DNA of 64,000 bases from Rotaria socialis (Eukaryota; Rotifera; Eurotatoria; Philodinida; Philodinidae): positions 1-64,000 of the forward strand of contig CAJNYU010000035.1 in NCBI GenBank assembly GCA_905331475.1, read 5' to 3'. A program made the translations under genes and the position numbers. The notes below the pieces were generated by a model. It made no database searches. It was not told the origin of the DNA and saw only the letters and a program-made list of their open reading frames with translations. Below are positions 1 to 11,288 of the stretch, in pieces. Position 1 is the first letter of the stretch, and each line of letters opens with the position of its first letter.

Positions 1-180
1 GCGCTTTACGGTCGTTTTTGATCGTATTTCACCGTATTACGACACGGAGATTTACGATCGTAATACGGAGCCATGTAATACGGCCAAATACGGCGATTTA
101 CCGTCGTATACGGCAGAAAACGGCCGTATACGGCCCGTATTTCACCGTATACGGACGTCGTAAAGCTCGTCCTGGGGCAT
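1..180. repeat. TACGG-rich palindromic patch
   Basis: The pentamer TACGG and its complement CCGTA recur many times in 180 bases, with perfect palindromes such as CCGTATACGG and GGCCGTATACGGCC. Base composition is far more GC- and CpG-rich than the next 3 kb. It looks like the end of a repeat or satellite that continues off the left edge. An open frame across it looks spurious. Confidence 0.5.
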
Positions 181-874
181 CTACATTATGTTATTTATTT
201 ATCTTGTTATCTTTTGCTATTTTTTAATTGGACAGTGGTCATCTTTCTTTTGTCCATTAAAATCTGTTGTTTATCTACTTCGTTATTATCTTTTCTTATT
301 CATTCAATGGTTTCGGTTGTTCTTGTCGGTTTTTTCTAATCAACTCCACTACCTTATCTTTGATTATGATACATTGATTCATTTGTTGGAAGTATCGATT
401 ATACATTTAATTATCTATTGGCAATTATAATTCATTATTATTTATTAACATTATTAGCTACTAATTCGTGATATTTACATTTGATGTGGTGTAATGGATG
501 TTTTCGTGATGTAACTGAAGATTATCTTACAGAATTAATTGTTTAGTCCATGTTTAGCATTACCTACATAATTATATTTAAATATTCAAATATTCATATT
601 TTATTGAAAATTTGAATTCTAGAAAAAAACAAAGTACAAATGGATCTTTATGGAAATTATTCTATTAAATTTCTTAATAAAAGTACGACGTTAAATGAAA
701 TTAATAATCTAACAATACAGTCAAACATATACTTCGCCATTATTAAATCAAGTTCACCAATGTTACACCTAATAAATCTGTTATGCATATTGGAATTAAA
801 TCGCACGACGAACAACAATTATATGAACAATTATTACCACTTGACATTTTTCTTTAGCTTAGTATGGGGGCAGG
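181..874. other. AT-rich sequence, no gene recognised
   Basis: Open frames here are low-complexity, dominated by Ile, Leu, Phe and Asn, and lack domain signatures or splice context. The last bases before 875 are purine-rich (GGGGGCAGG) and could be a polypurine tract if the LTR that follows is a 3-prime LTR, in which case this stretch could be retroelement-internal. No gag or pol motifs were seen. Confidence 0.4.
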
Positions 875-1088
875 TGTCAGGATCGCCATCTATTATAATA
901 GTTGGACGATCCTTCGTCTCTCTTGTCTTTCTTCTATTGGTCTTCTATGAACATATATGTTTTGTTTTGTTTTCTTCGTGCTTGTTGTTGTTTATCCTGA
1001 ATAAAAAGGTGGTCGAACGACCGTAGCTCGAAGAGAGCCTAACCCGACTTCCTTCTTTTCATCGTCTCGATTGTAACGGATCCTAACA
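875..1088 (+). mobile_element. Probable solo or 3-prime LTR
   Basis: The segment starts TGTCAGGATC and ends GGATCCTAACA, which are inverted matches beginning with TG and ending with CA as LTRs do. AATAAA lies at 1000-1005, followed by sequence suitable for R/U5. A purine-rich run (GGGGGCAGG) sits directly to the left, as a polypurine tract would. No 5-bp target duplication is seen (GCAGG on the left, TTCTG on the right), so either one flank is element-internal or the end was rearranged. No primer-binding site follows the right end. The family is not identified. Confidence 0.5.
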
Positions 1089-2866
1089 TTCTGAAAAAAT
1101 ATCATGATTCAATTAGAGACCGAATAAAGTGACTATCATATCATGGCTGATAAAAGCGATCTTGCATTTCGAAAGATTCAAATTCAGAAGATCTTGAAAC
1201 GCTCTGTAGACTATATATACAGATTTTGAACAATGAGGATGAACACTACGCATAATTTTAAGAACAAAAATGAAATAATATACATATACTTCATATTATC
1301 AGTCATTTATTTTAAATCTACTCTCTATACATAGATATATGGTGCGGCAAGTCCAAACATTTTCTGGTTCATTCTGTTCTTATTTGTCTTAGTATCATAT
1401 GTATATATATATATATATATATGATTATTGGTTTATCAGTATTAATTTCATTTATTTATTGCGCATACAGATTTTGTACGAATAAATGGTTTTCTAAAGA
1501 AAAAACACAGATAAGATTTACATGAAAATTTCATAAAATATTTTGTACATCTTTTTCTGTCAAATTTAATCTTAGCCAATGTTTGTTTTGATGATCATTT
1601 TGTCAAATATTATTGTTGTTAAAATTATTTCTATAATCCAAATGTTTATCCAGAGCAGTGAAAAACGGTCGGTTTTCCAGAACATTTGAAATTCGTTATA
1701 TGTAATATCATTAACAACAACAACAACTAGCTGTTCTTTAATTTTACTATATCTTTGACAATCTTGAGAGCTACTGACCGCAGATTTTAGCCAAATTATT
1801 CAATTTTCTGATAGGTTTCAATCTTACAACTAGAGCTTTTCTTCTATTAAAATTGATTCTTTTCATTTAAGACTTGGAAAAAGTTCGATACTAACTCAAT
1901 ATTTATTAAAAGTGATGGTTCCTGTTTGAATGTTAGATTTGAACACTGGTCATGAAAAATAGTCGCAATTTTCATTGAAGTAGTTTGATGAAAATATCAA
2001 CCAAAGAAATGTTACAATACTCAAAGAGAGCAGTTAGCTTCTGAACAAATAAGATAGAAAAACAAAAATCATTTTCGAGCAAAGATGATCGATCTAAGAT
2101 TTACTCGTGAAATAGGAAAATGAAATTTCATTAGTAATACATATCTTATAGATTGCTATATAGTGCTACATGAAAAGTCAGTAAATATTAAAATGAATTA
2201 CTACGATACTTTTTCGATAGAATTCTGAACCGAATAACATTACGTGATGCACCTGATTTTATGTAAAAATTAAACAACCATGTGCATACAGAATGTTGTC
2301 TTCATCTAACATAGTGATAGATGAATTACTTCTTTAACTACACTGTAATTTTTTTTAAATTCTACTTTGAAGAAAATCAATGTAGAGTAAGCTCATGGAT
2401 TTTATAACTTTTATGATTTATTAATCGAATTTCAATTATTTTGAAAATACTAGATTGTCTAAACCTTAGAATATCAGATTTACTGACTGTGTTAAATCAC
2501 AGTTAGAATATCGTTAGTTTATTTTCAAAAAGATAGAAATTCGTCGTTGAATTCATATAGGCATTCCTAGAATATTATTCACTAAACTCTATAAATTATT
2601 TTCTAGTTTACAGCGTAGTACATAAATATGATAGTTTCAAGTAATGAAAGCACTTAATTTATTATTTGTTCATGAATAACATGTATATAGGTATGAAAAA
2701 CTTGACTTCATTGAGATAGTTCATCAATATTAAGTACTAGTTGATTGACAAGTTTTTGCATTGAATCAGAAAATTGAATATTTCGAATTCATACTAAATA
2801 TGAATACCCAAACTAACGCAGCAGTAAAGATCGATACTGAAACTGGTTGCTGAGCTATTCGAGTGA

Positions 2867-2887
2867 TAGACTATCACTGATAGTCTA
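2867..2887. repeat. 21-bp near-perfect palindrome
   Basis: TAGACTATC, three bases, then GATAGTCTA: nine-base arms around a three-base centre. It lies about 430 bp upstream of the TATA box of the FG-GAP gene. It could be a regulator site or simply part of a repeat. Confidence 0.4.
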
Positions 2888-2904
2888 TGTACAATGAAAT
2901 ATAA

Positions 2905-3185
2905 TTAAGTTTTCGTTTCGGAATGAGAAATGGAAAAAAAACAAATGAATCATTCGCATGATGCACATATTGATGAAAATATAATTTATTTTATATTGCC
3001 GCTCGTCAAGCTATTCACGTTGAATTGTGAGTTCAGGTAATAGTATATAGGCAGTGAATCGCAATTTCGTTTTTGTTCCAGTATGACAAGTGGAAATAAA
3101 ATCAAGTGAATCTTTTACATGATTTTCGTGTTGACGAAAATATAAATGATTTTGTATTGGTCCCCGTCAAGTTGTTTGAGCAATG
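2905..3185. repeat. Diverged direct duplication upstream of the FG-GAP gene
   Basis: Two units about 155 bp apart share TTTTCGTTT, GAAAATATAA, a TTTTRTATTG block and CGTCAAG in the same order and spacing (about 2911-3020 and 3066-3182). They are clearly related but diverged. The pair ends about 130 bp upstream of the TATA box, so it may be a duplicated upstream promoter segment. Confidence 0.45.
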
Positions 3186-3312
3186 AAAGATAGAAAAAAA
3201 TAAAATAAAGGTAATTTTCAATTCAACGACTGCATCATTTTATTTGCGCGACGTGTATAAATTAAAATTTTTTATGGGTGAATATATGAAAACCAAACAC
3301 ATTTAGCAACAG

Positions 3313-3320
3313 TATATATA
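3313..3320 (+). promoter_or_regulatory. TATA box and 5-prime leader of the FG-GAP gene
   Basis: TATATATA lies in AGTATATATACAGG, about 30 bp before a likely transcription start near 3345. A leader exon would then run to 3418, where AATAA is followed by GTAAGTATG, a strong donor. A matching acceptor (CTTCTTATAG) ends at 3690, seven bases before the ATG at 3697. This implies a 272-nt 5-prime UTR intron. Inferred from sequence only. Confidence 0.4.
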
Positions 3321-3696
3321 CAGGTAGCATATCACTTCACTTGTACATAAAGTTCGACGGCAATCAATTGACTGCTGTTTTGTTTCTGTGCAGACGATCG
3401 TTCGGACGTAGAAAATAAGTAAGTATGTGTCTTTTGAGACCATAGTCTCTTCTGGATGTGTGCGAGAGGGTAATGCAGTGTTTCTCGGTAAAATGATTGT
3501 GTGAAAATGAGAATTTATATGTAGATTCTAGTGCCTGATTTTCCGAGTTTACACGAACTGATGTTGAATTTAATCGTGCGGTTTCTATGGCACGGGGTAT
3601 ATTGTAATGCTAGTGTTGATTTTATGTTGTGATGGAACGTTAACTAGTAGAGGTGTATTACATGGGTGTGTATGTACTGTCTTCTTATAGATTGAA

Positions 3697-6600
3697 ATGA
3701 TTTCTATGGATGAAAATACAAAATCAAGCAAGGACTCGCTTTCTAATAATAGTGCAATTATTGATGTATCCGAGAAGGTGAAATCAATTTCAATTGCAAA
3801 AGATGCACACAAGGTTCCGGAAAACTCCGCTAATCAAATTGAAACTTTAACAATTCAAAAGACTATGTATGAACTCTTTATTTTTATTTCAAATATGATC
3901 GTTGTTGTTACTGTCTAGAAAATATTGTCTCTTGTCAATGTTGTCTGTAAGTACGAAACCTGCCTTGATGTTTTCACTTATCACAAGCGTTGCTATGATG
4001 ATCGGTATACTTGTACTTTGTTTAACGCAACCAACACCATCAAGTATGTTCTCGCTATTTTGCATACTTCTTATGCATCAAGAGAAAACTTTAAGATACT
4101 ATTGAGTCTTTTCTGCCAGTATTGTTGATTTTTGGTTGAAAAGCACCAAATAATGTTATCGTTTGATCTCGATATATTCGATGTAATTAATCAGTTGATG
4201 TTAAAATGACGAGCTTTCCAACTGACGGCGGGAGAATGGATGTGCCTTTCGATAAAATGAAGAATCACTCGCCCCAAAAAACATCCATTTTTCGGAATCT
4301 GAAACACGGTTCTATGGAATTTCGACAAAAAGAATTTCGCCAACGGAATTTCGACAATGTCCAAATTGTAGTAGAATTTGGATAAGGTTGGCAAATTTCC
4401 ACAATTGATAAAATTTTTATGGAAATACGACAACCTTTTTTTTTGCTGGGAATTTTCTTGTCCATTTTCCATCAGAATTTGGACAGTTTTTGTGATTTAT
4501 ATTTTTGTTTTATTGTCGACTTTCCACCGGCAATACGACAATATATTTCTCAACTATATTCAGAATATATGTTAGAATATGTCTTTCTTTGTTTCACAAA
4601 CAATGAGCAAATAATGACTTAGAAAGAGCTGGATGTCTTATAGCAAACTATCTGTATTTTTATTTTCTTAAATTAGCATCAATAATATCCAAAAGAAGAA
4701 GGGTATGGGTGTGAGTATAGGGAAATCAAATATCGAGACCCACAGTCGCACCCACACCCACACCCTCATATAAATTAAAACTTTAGTAATTATATATATA
4801 CCTATATATGTATCTTTTTTCAATAGATATTATCCAAATTCTCATGGAAAATGGACAATAAAATGTCCAGCAAAAAACCATTTTGTCGTAATTCCACAAG
4901 AATTCCAACTTCTAGTAGAAATTCGCAATGTTGTCCAACTTCTAGTGGATTTTCGACAACTTTGTCCAACTTCTACTATAATTTCGACATGTGTCGAAAT
5001 TCTACTACAATATCGACATTGTCGAAATTCCGTTGGCGAAATTCTTTTTGTCGGAATTCCATTTTACCCTGAAAAACAAATACTTCTCGTTCATCTCATA
5101 TTTTTCGCATTCTTTAGATCCAAAGTGTTTGCCTACGTTAAAACGTATGGTGCAACTTTCAAGTTCTACTAGTTCTAATCCACAGTCAGTCGCTGTTGGC
5201 GATTTGAATAACGACACATGGATAGATATCATTGTCGCTGATACTGGGAATGACATTGTAGGCGTCTTTTTGTCATATGGCAATAATACTTTTGCAAAAC
5301 AAGTGATATATTCGACAGGCATCGGTTCCTCTCCACGCATGATAGTTGTCTATGATTTCAATAACGATAATCAACTGGATATAGCTGTGGCGAATTTTGG
5401 CACTAATAATGTAGGGATCCTTTTCGGTAACGGTGACGGAAGCTTCAAGAATCAAACAAACATTGAAATTTCACCTTCTCACCCATTGTACCTAGCTGTA
5501 GGGGATTTGAATAACGATAAACAAATCGATATCGTCATCACTAATCACGGCACCAGTAGTATAGGTGTTCTTTTCGGATCCGGTGACGGGGGTTTCACAA
5601 AATATATTACTCTCTCCACTGGTTACGATTCTCTTCCGTCTGCAGTCGCAGTTGGTGACTTCAATAATGACAATAAACTTGATATTGTCTCTGCTAATTT
5701 TGGAACAGGTAATATAGGCGTGTTTCTTGGATACGGAAATGCAACTTTTGCCTTTCAAACCACAATTACAACTGGGATTAATTCTCATCCATACTCGATC
5801 ACTGTGGCCGACGTAAACAACGATACCAAACTTGATATTGCCGTTGTTGATTCAATGAAAAATTATATAGTTATATTTTTAGGATCTGGAAACGGAACTT
5901 TTAATTTTCCCATATTCTTATCCACAGGCTCTAATTCTAATCCAATATTCATTGTTATCGCAGATTTCAATAAGGATAATAAACCAGATGTAGTGATCGC
6001 AAATAACGGTACTAACAGTGTGGGAGTACTTTTTGGATATGGAAATGGATTTTTCGCAAATCAAAGCATCTATCCTACTGACCTCCAATCTAGCCCGTAT
6101 TCAATTGCTGTTGCCGATTTCAATAACGACAATCAACTTGATATTGCCGTTGTCAATGAGCAAAATAATAATGTAATGATTTTCAACGGGTACAGGAATC
6201 AAACATTTTCGAGTCAAATTACCTATCAAAGTGGTATCAGTTATTATCCAGTTGGAATTATTTTGCATGACACTGGAAGTGGTTCTCAACCGTACTCCGT
6301 TGCTGTCGGTGATTTCAACAGTGATGGTCGACTCGACATCTCTGTCGCCAATTCTGGTACCGATAATGTAGGTGTTCTTCTTGGTTACGGTGATGGTACT
6401 TTTGCAGACCAAACGACTTATTCAACTGGTGATTATTCAGGCCCAAGCGCGGTTGCCGTTGGCGATTTCAATAGTGATGGTCGACTCGACATTGTTGTCG
6501 CCAATTTTGGCACCAATAATGTAGGTGTTCTTCTTGGTTACGGTGATGGTACTTTTGCAGACCAAACGACTTATACAACTGGTGATTATTCTGGCCCAAG

Positions 6601-9600
6601 CGCGGTTGCCGTTGGCGATTTCAATAGTGATGGCCGACTCGACATCACCATCGCCAATTCTGGTACCAACAATGTAGGAGTTCTTCTTGGGTATGGTGAT
6701 GGCACTTTTGCAGTTCAAAATACATACTCAACAGACACTGGCTCCGGTCCAATCGGTATTGCTGTAGGGGATTTTAACAATGACAAACGACTTGATATCG
6801 CCGTCACCAATTATCGTGCGAACAATATAGGAGTTCTTCTTGGGCGTAGTAATGGGACTTTTGCCAGTCAGTTAAAATATTCAACCGGTATTAGTTCCGG
6901 TCCGGGATCCCTTTTTGTAGGTGATTTCAACAATGATAGTCAACTAGATATTGCCGTCGCTAACTATGGTACCAATAATGTAGGTGTTCTTCTTGGATTT
7001 GCCGATGGTACTTTTGCAGAGCAAAATACTTATTCAACTGGTAATGGTTCTTTTTCTTATTGTATAACCGTAGGGGATTTCAACAACGACAGTCGACTCG
7101 ACATTGCTGTGGTCAATGCTGGTACCAATAATGTAGGTGTTCTTCTTGGATATGGTTATGGGAATTTTTCGAGTCAAATGATTTATACAACTGGTGATAG
7201 GTCTTATCCGGTCTCGCTGACCATCGGCGATTTTAACAACGACAGTAAACAGGATATTGTTGTCGCGAATTACGGCACCAACAATGTAGGTTTTCTTCTT
7301 GGATGTGGCAATGGCACTTTTCCACTTACTACCTATATACCTGGAATCGATTCTTATCCAACGTGGGTCAGCATAGGTGATTTCAACAACGATGATCGAC
7401 TAGATATCGCCGTCGCGTATTCCGGTACAAACAATATAGGAGTTCTTCTTGGTTATGGCAATGGAACGCTTGCAAATCCAATGAAGTATACAACTGGTAT
7501 TGGTTCCCAGCCAATTGCAATTGCTTTAGGTGATTTCAATAACGATGGTCGACTCGATATAGCTGTCACCAATTCCGGCACCAACAATGTAGGAGTTCTT
7601 CTTGGATATGGCAATGGAACTTTTGAAGATCAAAAACCTTTTTCGACAGGTATTAGCTCGAACCCAAAAGCGATTGCCATCGGAGATTTCAACAATGATG
7701 GTCGACTCGATATCACCATCGTCAATCATGGTACCAACAATGCAGGTGTTCTTCTTGGATACGGTGATGGTACTTTTGCAGACCAAACAATTTATTCAAT
7801 TGGTGGTAATTCTGGTCCTAATGTGGTCGCGATAGGTGATTTCAACAACGATGGTCAACCGGATATCGCCGTCGCAATGTATCTGGCAGACAGTGTAGGT
7901 ATTTTTCTCGGATATGGCAATGGAACTTTTACAAGTGAAATTATTTGTTATACTGGAGCTTACTCTCGTCCATTGGTGCTTGCTGTCGGGGATTTTGATA
8001 GTGACCACAACCTAGATATCGCTGTCCTAAACGTACTGAGCGAGGAAGAACATGTTTTGATTTTACTTGGAAGTGGGAATGGGACATTTTCAAGCGATGG
8101 ACGATACCAGACTGGAATTAACTCAGATCCATCTTCAATAGTCGTTGGACATTTTAATAATGATAGTCAACTTGATATTGCCGTGACAAATAGGGGTACT
8201 GACACTGTAGGAATTTTCTTTGGTGGTGGCGATGGAAAATTTTCGAGTCAAAACGTTTATGCAGCTGGGGATGGTTTTGACGCGATATCGATTGCAGTGG
8301 GTGACTTCAACGGTGACAATCTAACTGATGCTGTCGTCGCCAATAATAGAGCATTTACTGTCGGAGTTCTTCTTGCTTTCTTTAATACAAGTTTTGAGTA
8401 TACAGCAACTTATCCTACTGGATCTGCTGCAGGTCCTGACGCTATTACCGTAGGGGGTTTCACTAATGATGGTAAACTTGATGTCGTCATTGGTAATCAA
8501 GGTACGCATGACATTAGTTTACTTTTAAGATATGAAAATGATAGCTTTTCAATGGAAATTGCTTACTCAGCAGATTTTGCATTTTATCCTGTATCCATGG
8601 TCGTTGCAGATTTCAATAATGACAGTCGTTTGGATGTCGCCGTCGCCAATTCATTAGGAGATCAAGTGTGTCTTGTTTTTGGAGAGGGCAATGGAACTTT
8701 TGTAAACTACACGGCATATTCAACGCCTATTGATTCCAATCCTCAATCGATCAGCATGGGCGATTTCAACAAAGACAATCGAACAGATATTGTAGTCTCC
8801 AATTCTGGCACAGGGAGTGTTGGTCTACTTCTTAGAGCTGATAGTGGAGCTTTTGGAAGTTTAACAACGCTTTCAACAGGACTTAATTCGAAGCCAGATT
8901 CAGTGGCTGTTGGAGATTTTGACAATGACGGCCTACTCGACATTGTGGTTGCCCTTAATGGCCAAGCCAGTGTAGGTGTCTTTTATGGGTTTGGCAATGG
9001 TACGTTTTCAAAACAAAACAATTATTCACTCGACAATGGTTTCTACCCAGTTTGGATCTGTGTTGGTGACTTTAACAATGACCGTCGACTTGATATCCTC
9101 ACCATCGACAATATAGGCAGACGGATAACTGTATTGCTTGGATCTGGGAATGACTTTTTTGAAAAAAAAACGACTTATACGAGTAGTTATCTAGGAGAGG
9201 CTGCAGTTGGCAATTTCAACAATGATAGTCGACTGGATGTCACCATTTGTCAAATCGGCGATAACACTATAATTGTTCTTCTTGGTAATGGCGATGGCAC
9301 GTTTTCCAATCAAATTACTTATTCAACTGGTGCCAATTCCGGACCAAATGCGATCACCCTAGGTGATTTCAACAACGATGGTCAATTAGATATCGCTGTC
9401 GCCAATTATATCACTAATAATGTCGGTGTCCTACTTGGATATGGAAATGGTACTTTTTCAAGTCAAATGACTTATCCAACTGGTGCTGGTTCTTCTCCTT
9501 GTTCGGTCGCGATCGGCGATTTCAACAACGATGGTCAACGTGATATCACTGTCTCCAATCAGGGCACTAATAATGTCGGTGTCCTACTTGGATACGGAAA

Positions 9601-10518
9601 TGGCACTTTCTCAAGCCAAATGACTTATCCAACTGGGGCTGGTTCCTTTCCGCGTTCGGTCACTGTTTCAGATTTCAACCAAGATCATCGAATGGACATC
9701 GTCGTAGCCAATCAGGGCACTAATAATGTCTGTGTTCTTCTCGGACATGCCAATGGAACGTTTTTCAACAAAATTACATATTCCAGTGGCGATAATTCAA
9801 ACCCAATGTCGGTTGCAGTTGGTGACTTCAACAGAGATGGCCGACTAGATATCACCGTTTGTAATAGGCTGGCAGAAAATATAGGTGTGTTTCTTGGATA
9901 TGCCAGTGACAGTTTGTTAAGTACACCAGACTATTCAATTGGAAACTCTTCTGTACCAGTAAGCATCGCCACTGGAGATTTTAATAATGACACTAATTTG
10001 GATGCTGTTGTAGCCGATAAGGGAACAAACGAAGTGGTCATACTTTATGGATCTGGGTACGGAACCTTCACACATCATGTAAATTATTCAACTGGTGATC
10101 ATTCTGAACCGAATTCGATTGCGTAGGTGATTTCAATCAGGATCATCAACTGGATATTGCTGTTGCCAATGCCGGCACTAATAATATTGGTGTATTTTTA
10201 GGAAATCCTAATGGTAATTTCTCAATTCCAACGATGTATTCAACTGGTAATTTCTCTTCACCTCGATCGCTAGCTGTAGGTTATTTTGATAATGATACTT
10301 TGCTTGATATTGCTGTAGCTAATTATGGCACAAACAAGATTGCCGTTTTCCTTGGTTATAGCAATGGAAGTTTCGCAAATCCACTTTTCTTCCCATCTGG
10401 TTTCGGCTCACATCCATCTGCGTTAGTTTTCGGCAATTTGAACAAAAACAATTGGACTGACATTTATATCTCCAATAGTGGATACAGTACAATAGATGTT
10501 CTATCAAAGACCTGCTAG
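3697..10518 (+). CDS. Single-pass membrane protein with about 35 FG-GAP/VCBS repeats, frame broken near 10123
   Basis: Three coding exons join with consistent phase. Exon 1 is 3697-3866; a 52-nt intron follows (GTATGA...CTAG, 3867-3918). Exon 2 is 3919-4043, followed by a 1,074-nt intron (GTATGT...TTTAG, 4044-5117). Exon 3 starts at 5118. The spliced frame is 5,304 nt (1,767 codons plus stop) to 10126. Residues 1-71 are polar (cytoplasmic), about 72-92 form a membrane helix (MFSLITSVAMMIGILVLCL), and the rest should be extracellular. From residue 110 on there are 32 FG-GAP units of 51-55 residues, each with a calcium-loop motif like DFNNDGRLD followed by a VGVLLGYGNGTF strand; N-glycosylation sequons (NGT) are frequent. 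Such arrays fold as beta-propellers and are usual in adhesion or recognition proteins. A one-base loss in the codon after ATT (about 10122) makes a TAG at 10124-10126; three further units continue in the other frame to a stop at 10516-10518. A longer N-terminus is possible by reading back into the intron to 4991, but that stretch is transposon-derived, so I reject it. Ligand unknown. Confidence 0.75.
4314..5062. mobile_element. 749-bp foldback (inverted-repeat) element in intron 2 of the FG-GAP gene
   Basis: The left arm (4314-4483) is matched in reverse by the right arm (4832-5062). Both ends read ATGGAAT, then TTCGAC or TCCGAC, then AAAAAGAATTTCGCC. The inner parts pair too (TTTTTTGCTGG, TTGTCCATTTTCCAT). 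The right arm is longer because a short GTAGAATTTCGACA-type unit is repeated in it. The loop has no transposase frame, so this is a non-autonomous element. No clear target duplication. Its right end supplies a false upstream coding extension to the FG-GAP exon. Confidence 0.7.
4739..4765 (-). repeat. Short interstitial CCCACA (TGTGGG) tract
   Basis: CCCACA at 4739-4744, a seven-base break, then CCCACACCCACACCC at 4751-4765. Read on the minus strand this is TGTGGG, which I recall as the telomeric hexamer of bdelloid rotifers. It lies in the loop of the foldback element. Only about three units, so chance or a G-rich transposon loop is possible; a facing GGGTATGGGTGTGAG lies at about 4699-4713. 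Confidence 0.35.
6367..6700 (+). repeat. Recently duplicated FG-GAP units
   Basis: Units 8-10 of the array are nearly identical at the DNA level with a 153-bp (51-codon) period. For example GTAGGTGTTCTTCTTGGTTA occurs at 6368 and again at 6521, and the following 100 or so bases differ at only a few positions. The other units of the array differ much more, so this block looks like a recent unequal-crossover or slippage expansion. Confidence 0.7.
10127..10518 (+). pseudogene. FG-GAP repeats 33-35 in the shifted frame
   Basis: Directly after the in-frame TAG, the next frame continues the array without a gap: VGDFNQDHQLDIAVANAG, a second unit (LAVGYFDNDTLLDIAVANYG) and a more degenerate third (NLNKNNWTDIYISNSG), ending in LSKTC before the stop. 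The simplest reading is one missing base in a GCN alanine codon near 10122. It is either a true truncation or an assembly error. Confidence 0.65.
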
Positions 10519-11282
10519 TGTTCTGTGAAAGAAAAATATGCATCACATTCATTTTTTTGTACATGAAATTTTCTGCATAGTGTGATTATTTCTTAGAGAT
10601 GAAGCATTTTTGTGATGGTATTGCATTTTATTCTGTTCCTTTATATCATACTATTCTCTCCTATACATAAAAATGACGCACCTATTTGTTTTCTAATATA
10701 TATGCTTTGGTACCATGACTTGCAGTTTTTCTGTCAGAATTTATGTCTTACTTCATTTTGTTCTTCCTTTCCGCTTTTTGACGGTCAATCAGTAGATTAA
10801 AAATGGTTATATACGATTCAGCATTCTTTGTTTTGTGATTATATAAACAATAGCGTGTTGATAAAAAACAACGCTACATATTTCTCATTTGTTAATTCAT
10901 TTTTATTTTTCCATTTCATAGTATTTTTAAGGAAAAAGTTTTACTTTCCAGAATTGTGTTGTGTGTGCACAAACAAAGTGCATCATATAATCAACAATAT
11001 TAAGTTGAAAGTGACAATAATTTTAGGATCTGTTCTCAATTCCTATTCCACCACGCTATATTTATCAGATGTGAATAATATCATCACTACAACTGATCAT
11101 TTTGTAGTCTTGTAGAATCATCCACTCCTTTTGGTGTCATTCAATATCATACAATGCTCTATGTTTTGGTTGTATAAAGGAAGGCCACATTTTTTTCATA
11201 AAATTAGCTCATTGAGAAACTATCAGCATCCAACAAAATTTGAATAAAAATTAGAACAAAATTAATTACGTTGACAAAATAT
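10519..11282. other. Convergent intergenic region / 3-prime UTRs
   Basis: AT-rich sequence between the plus-strand FG-GAP gene and the minus-strand claudin-like gene. ATTAAA at about 10796 or AATAAA at about 11243 could serve the plus gene. The open frames here are low-complexity with no domain, and I do not call a gene. Confidence 0.4.
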
Positions 11283-11288
11283 TTTATT
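11283..11288 (-). terminator. Poly(A) signal of the claudin-like gene
   Basis: TTTATT on the plus strand is AATAAA on the minus strand, about 280 nt after the stop codon at 11567, a plausible 3-prime UTR length. Confidence 0.35.

Larger units (their letters stand above)
1089..3312. other. Intergenic AT-rich DNA
   Basis: No convincing coding sequence in 2.2 kb. It contains a TA dinucleotide run at 1402-1422, a near-perfect hairpin at 2867-2887 and a diverged direct duplication at 2905-3185. The rest has stops in all frames. Confidence 0.5.

Noticed and set aside
640..1026. 128-codon plus-strand frame
   Set aside because: Runs into the LTR, has low-complexity hydrophobic composition and no recognisable domain.
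4991..5117. Upstream N-terminal extension of the FG-GAP frame
   Set aside because: It lies in the arm of the foldback element and is cut off by a good acceptor at 5116-5117 that fits the upstream exons.
5005..8943. Many minus-strand frames under the FG-GAP array (for example 6101-6412, 7526-7786)
   Set aside because: Antisense shadows created by the periodic coding sequence; they repeat the same KSTITV...KKNTYI pattern in step with the plus-strand units.
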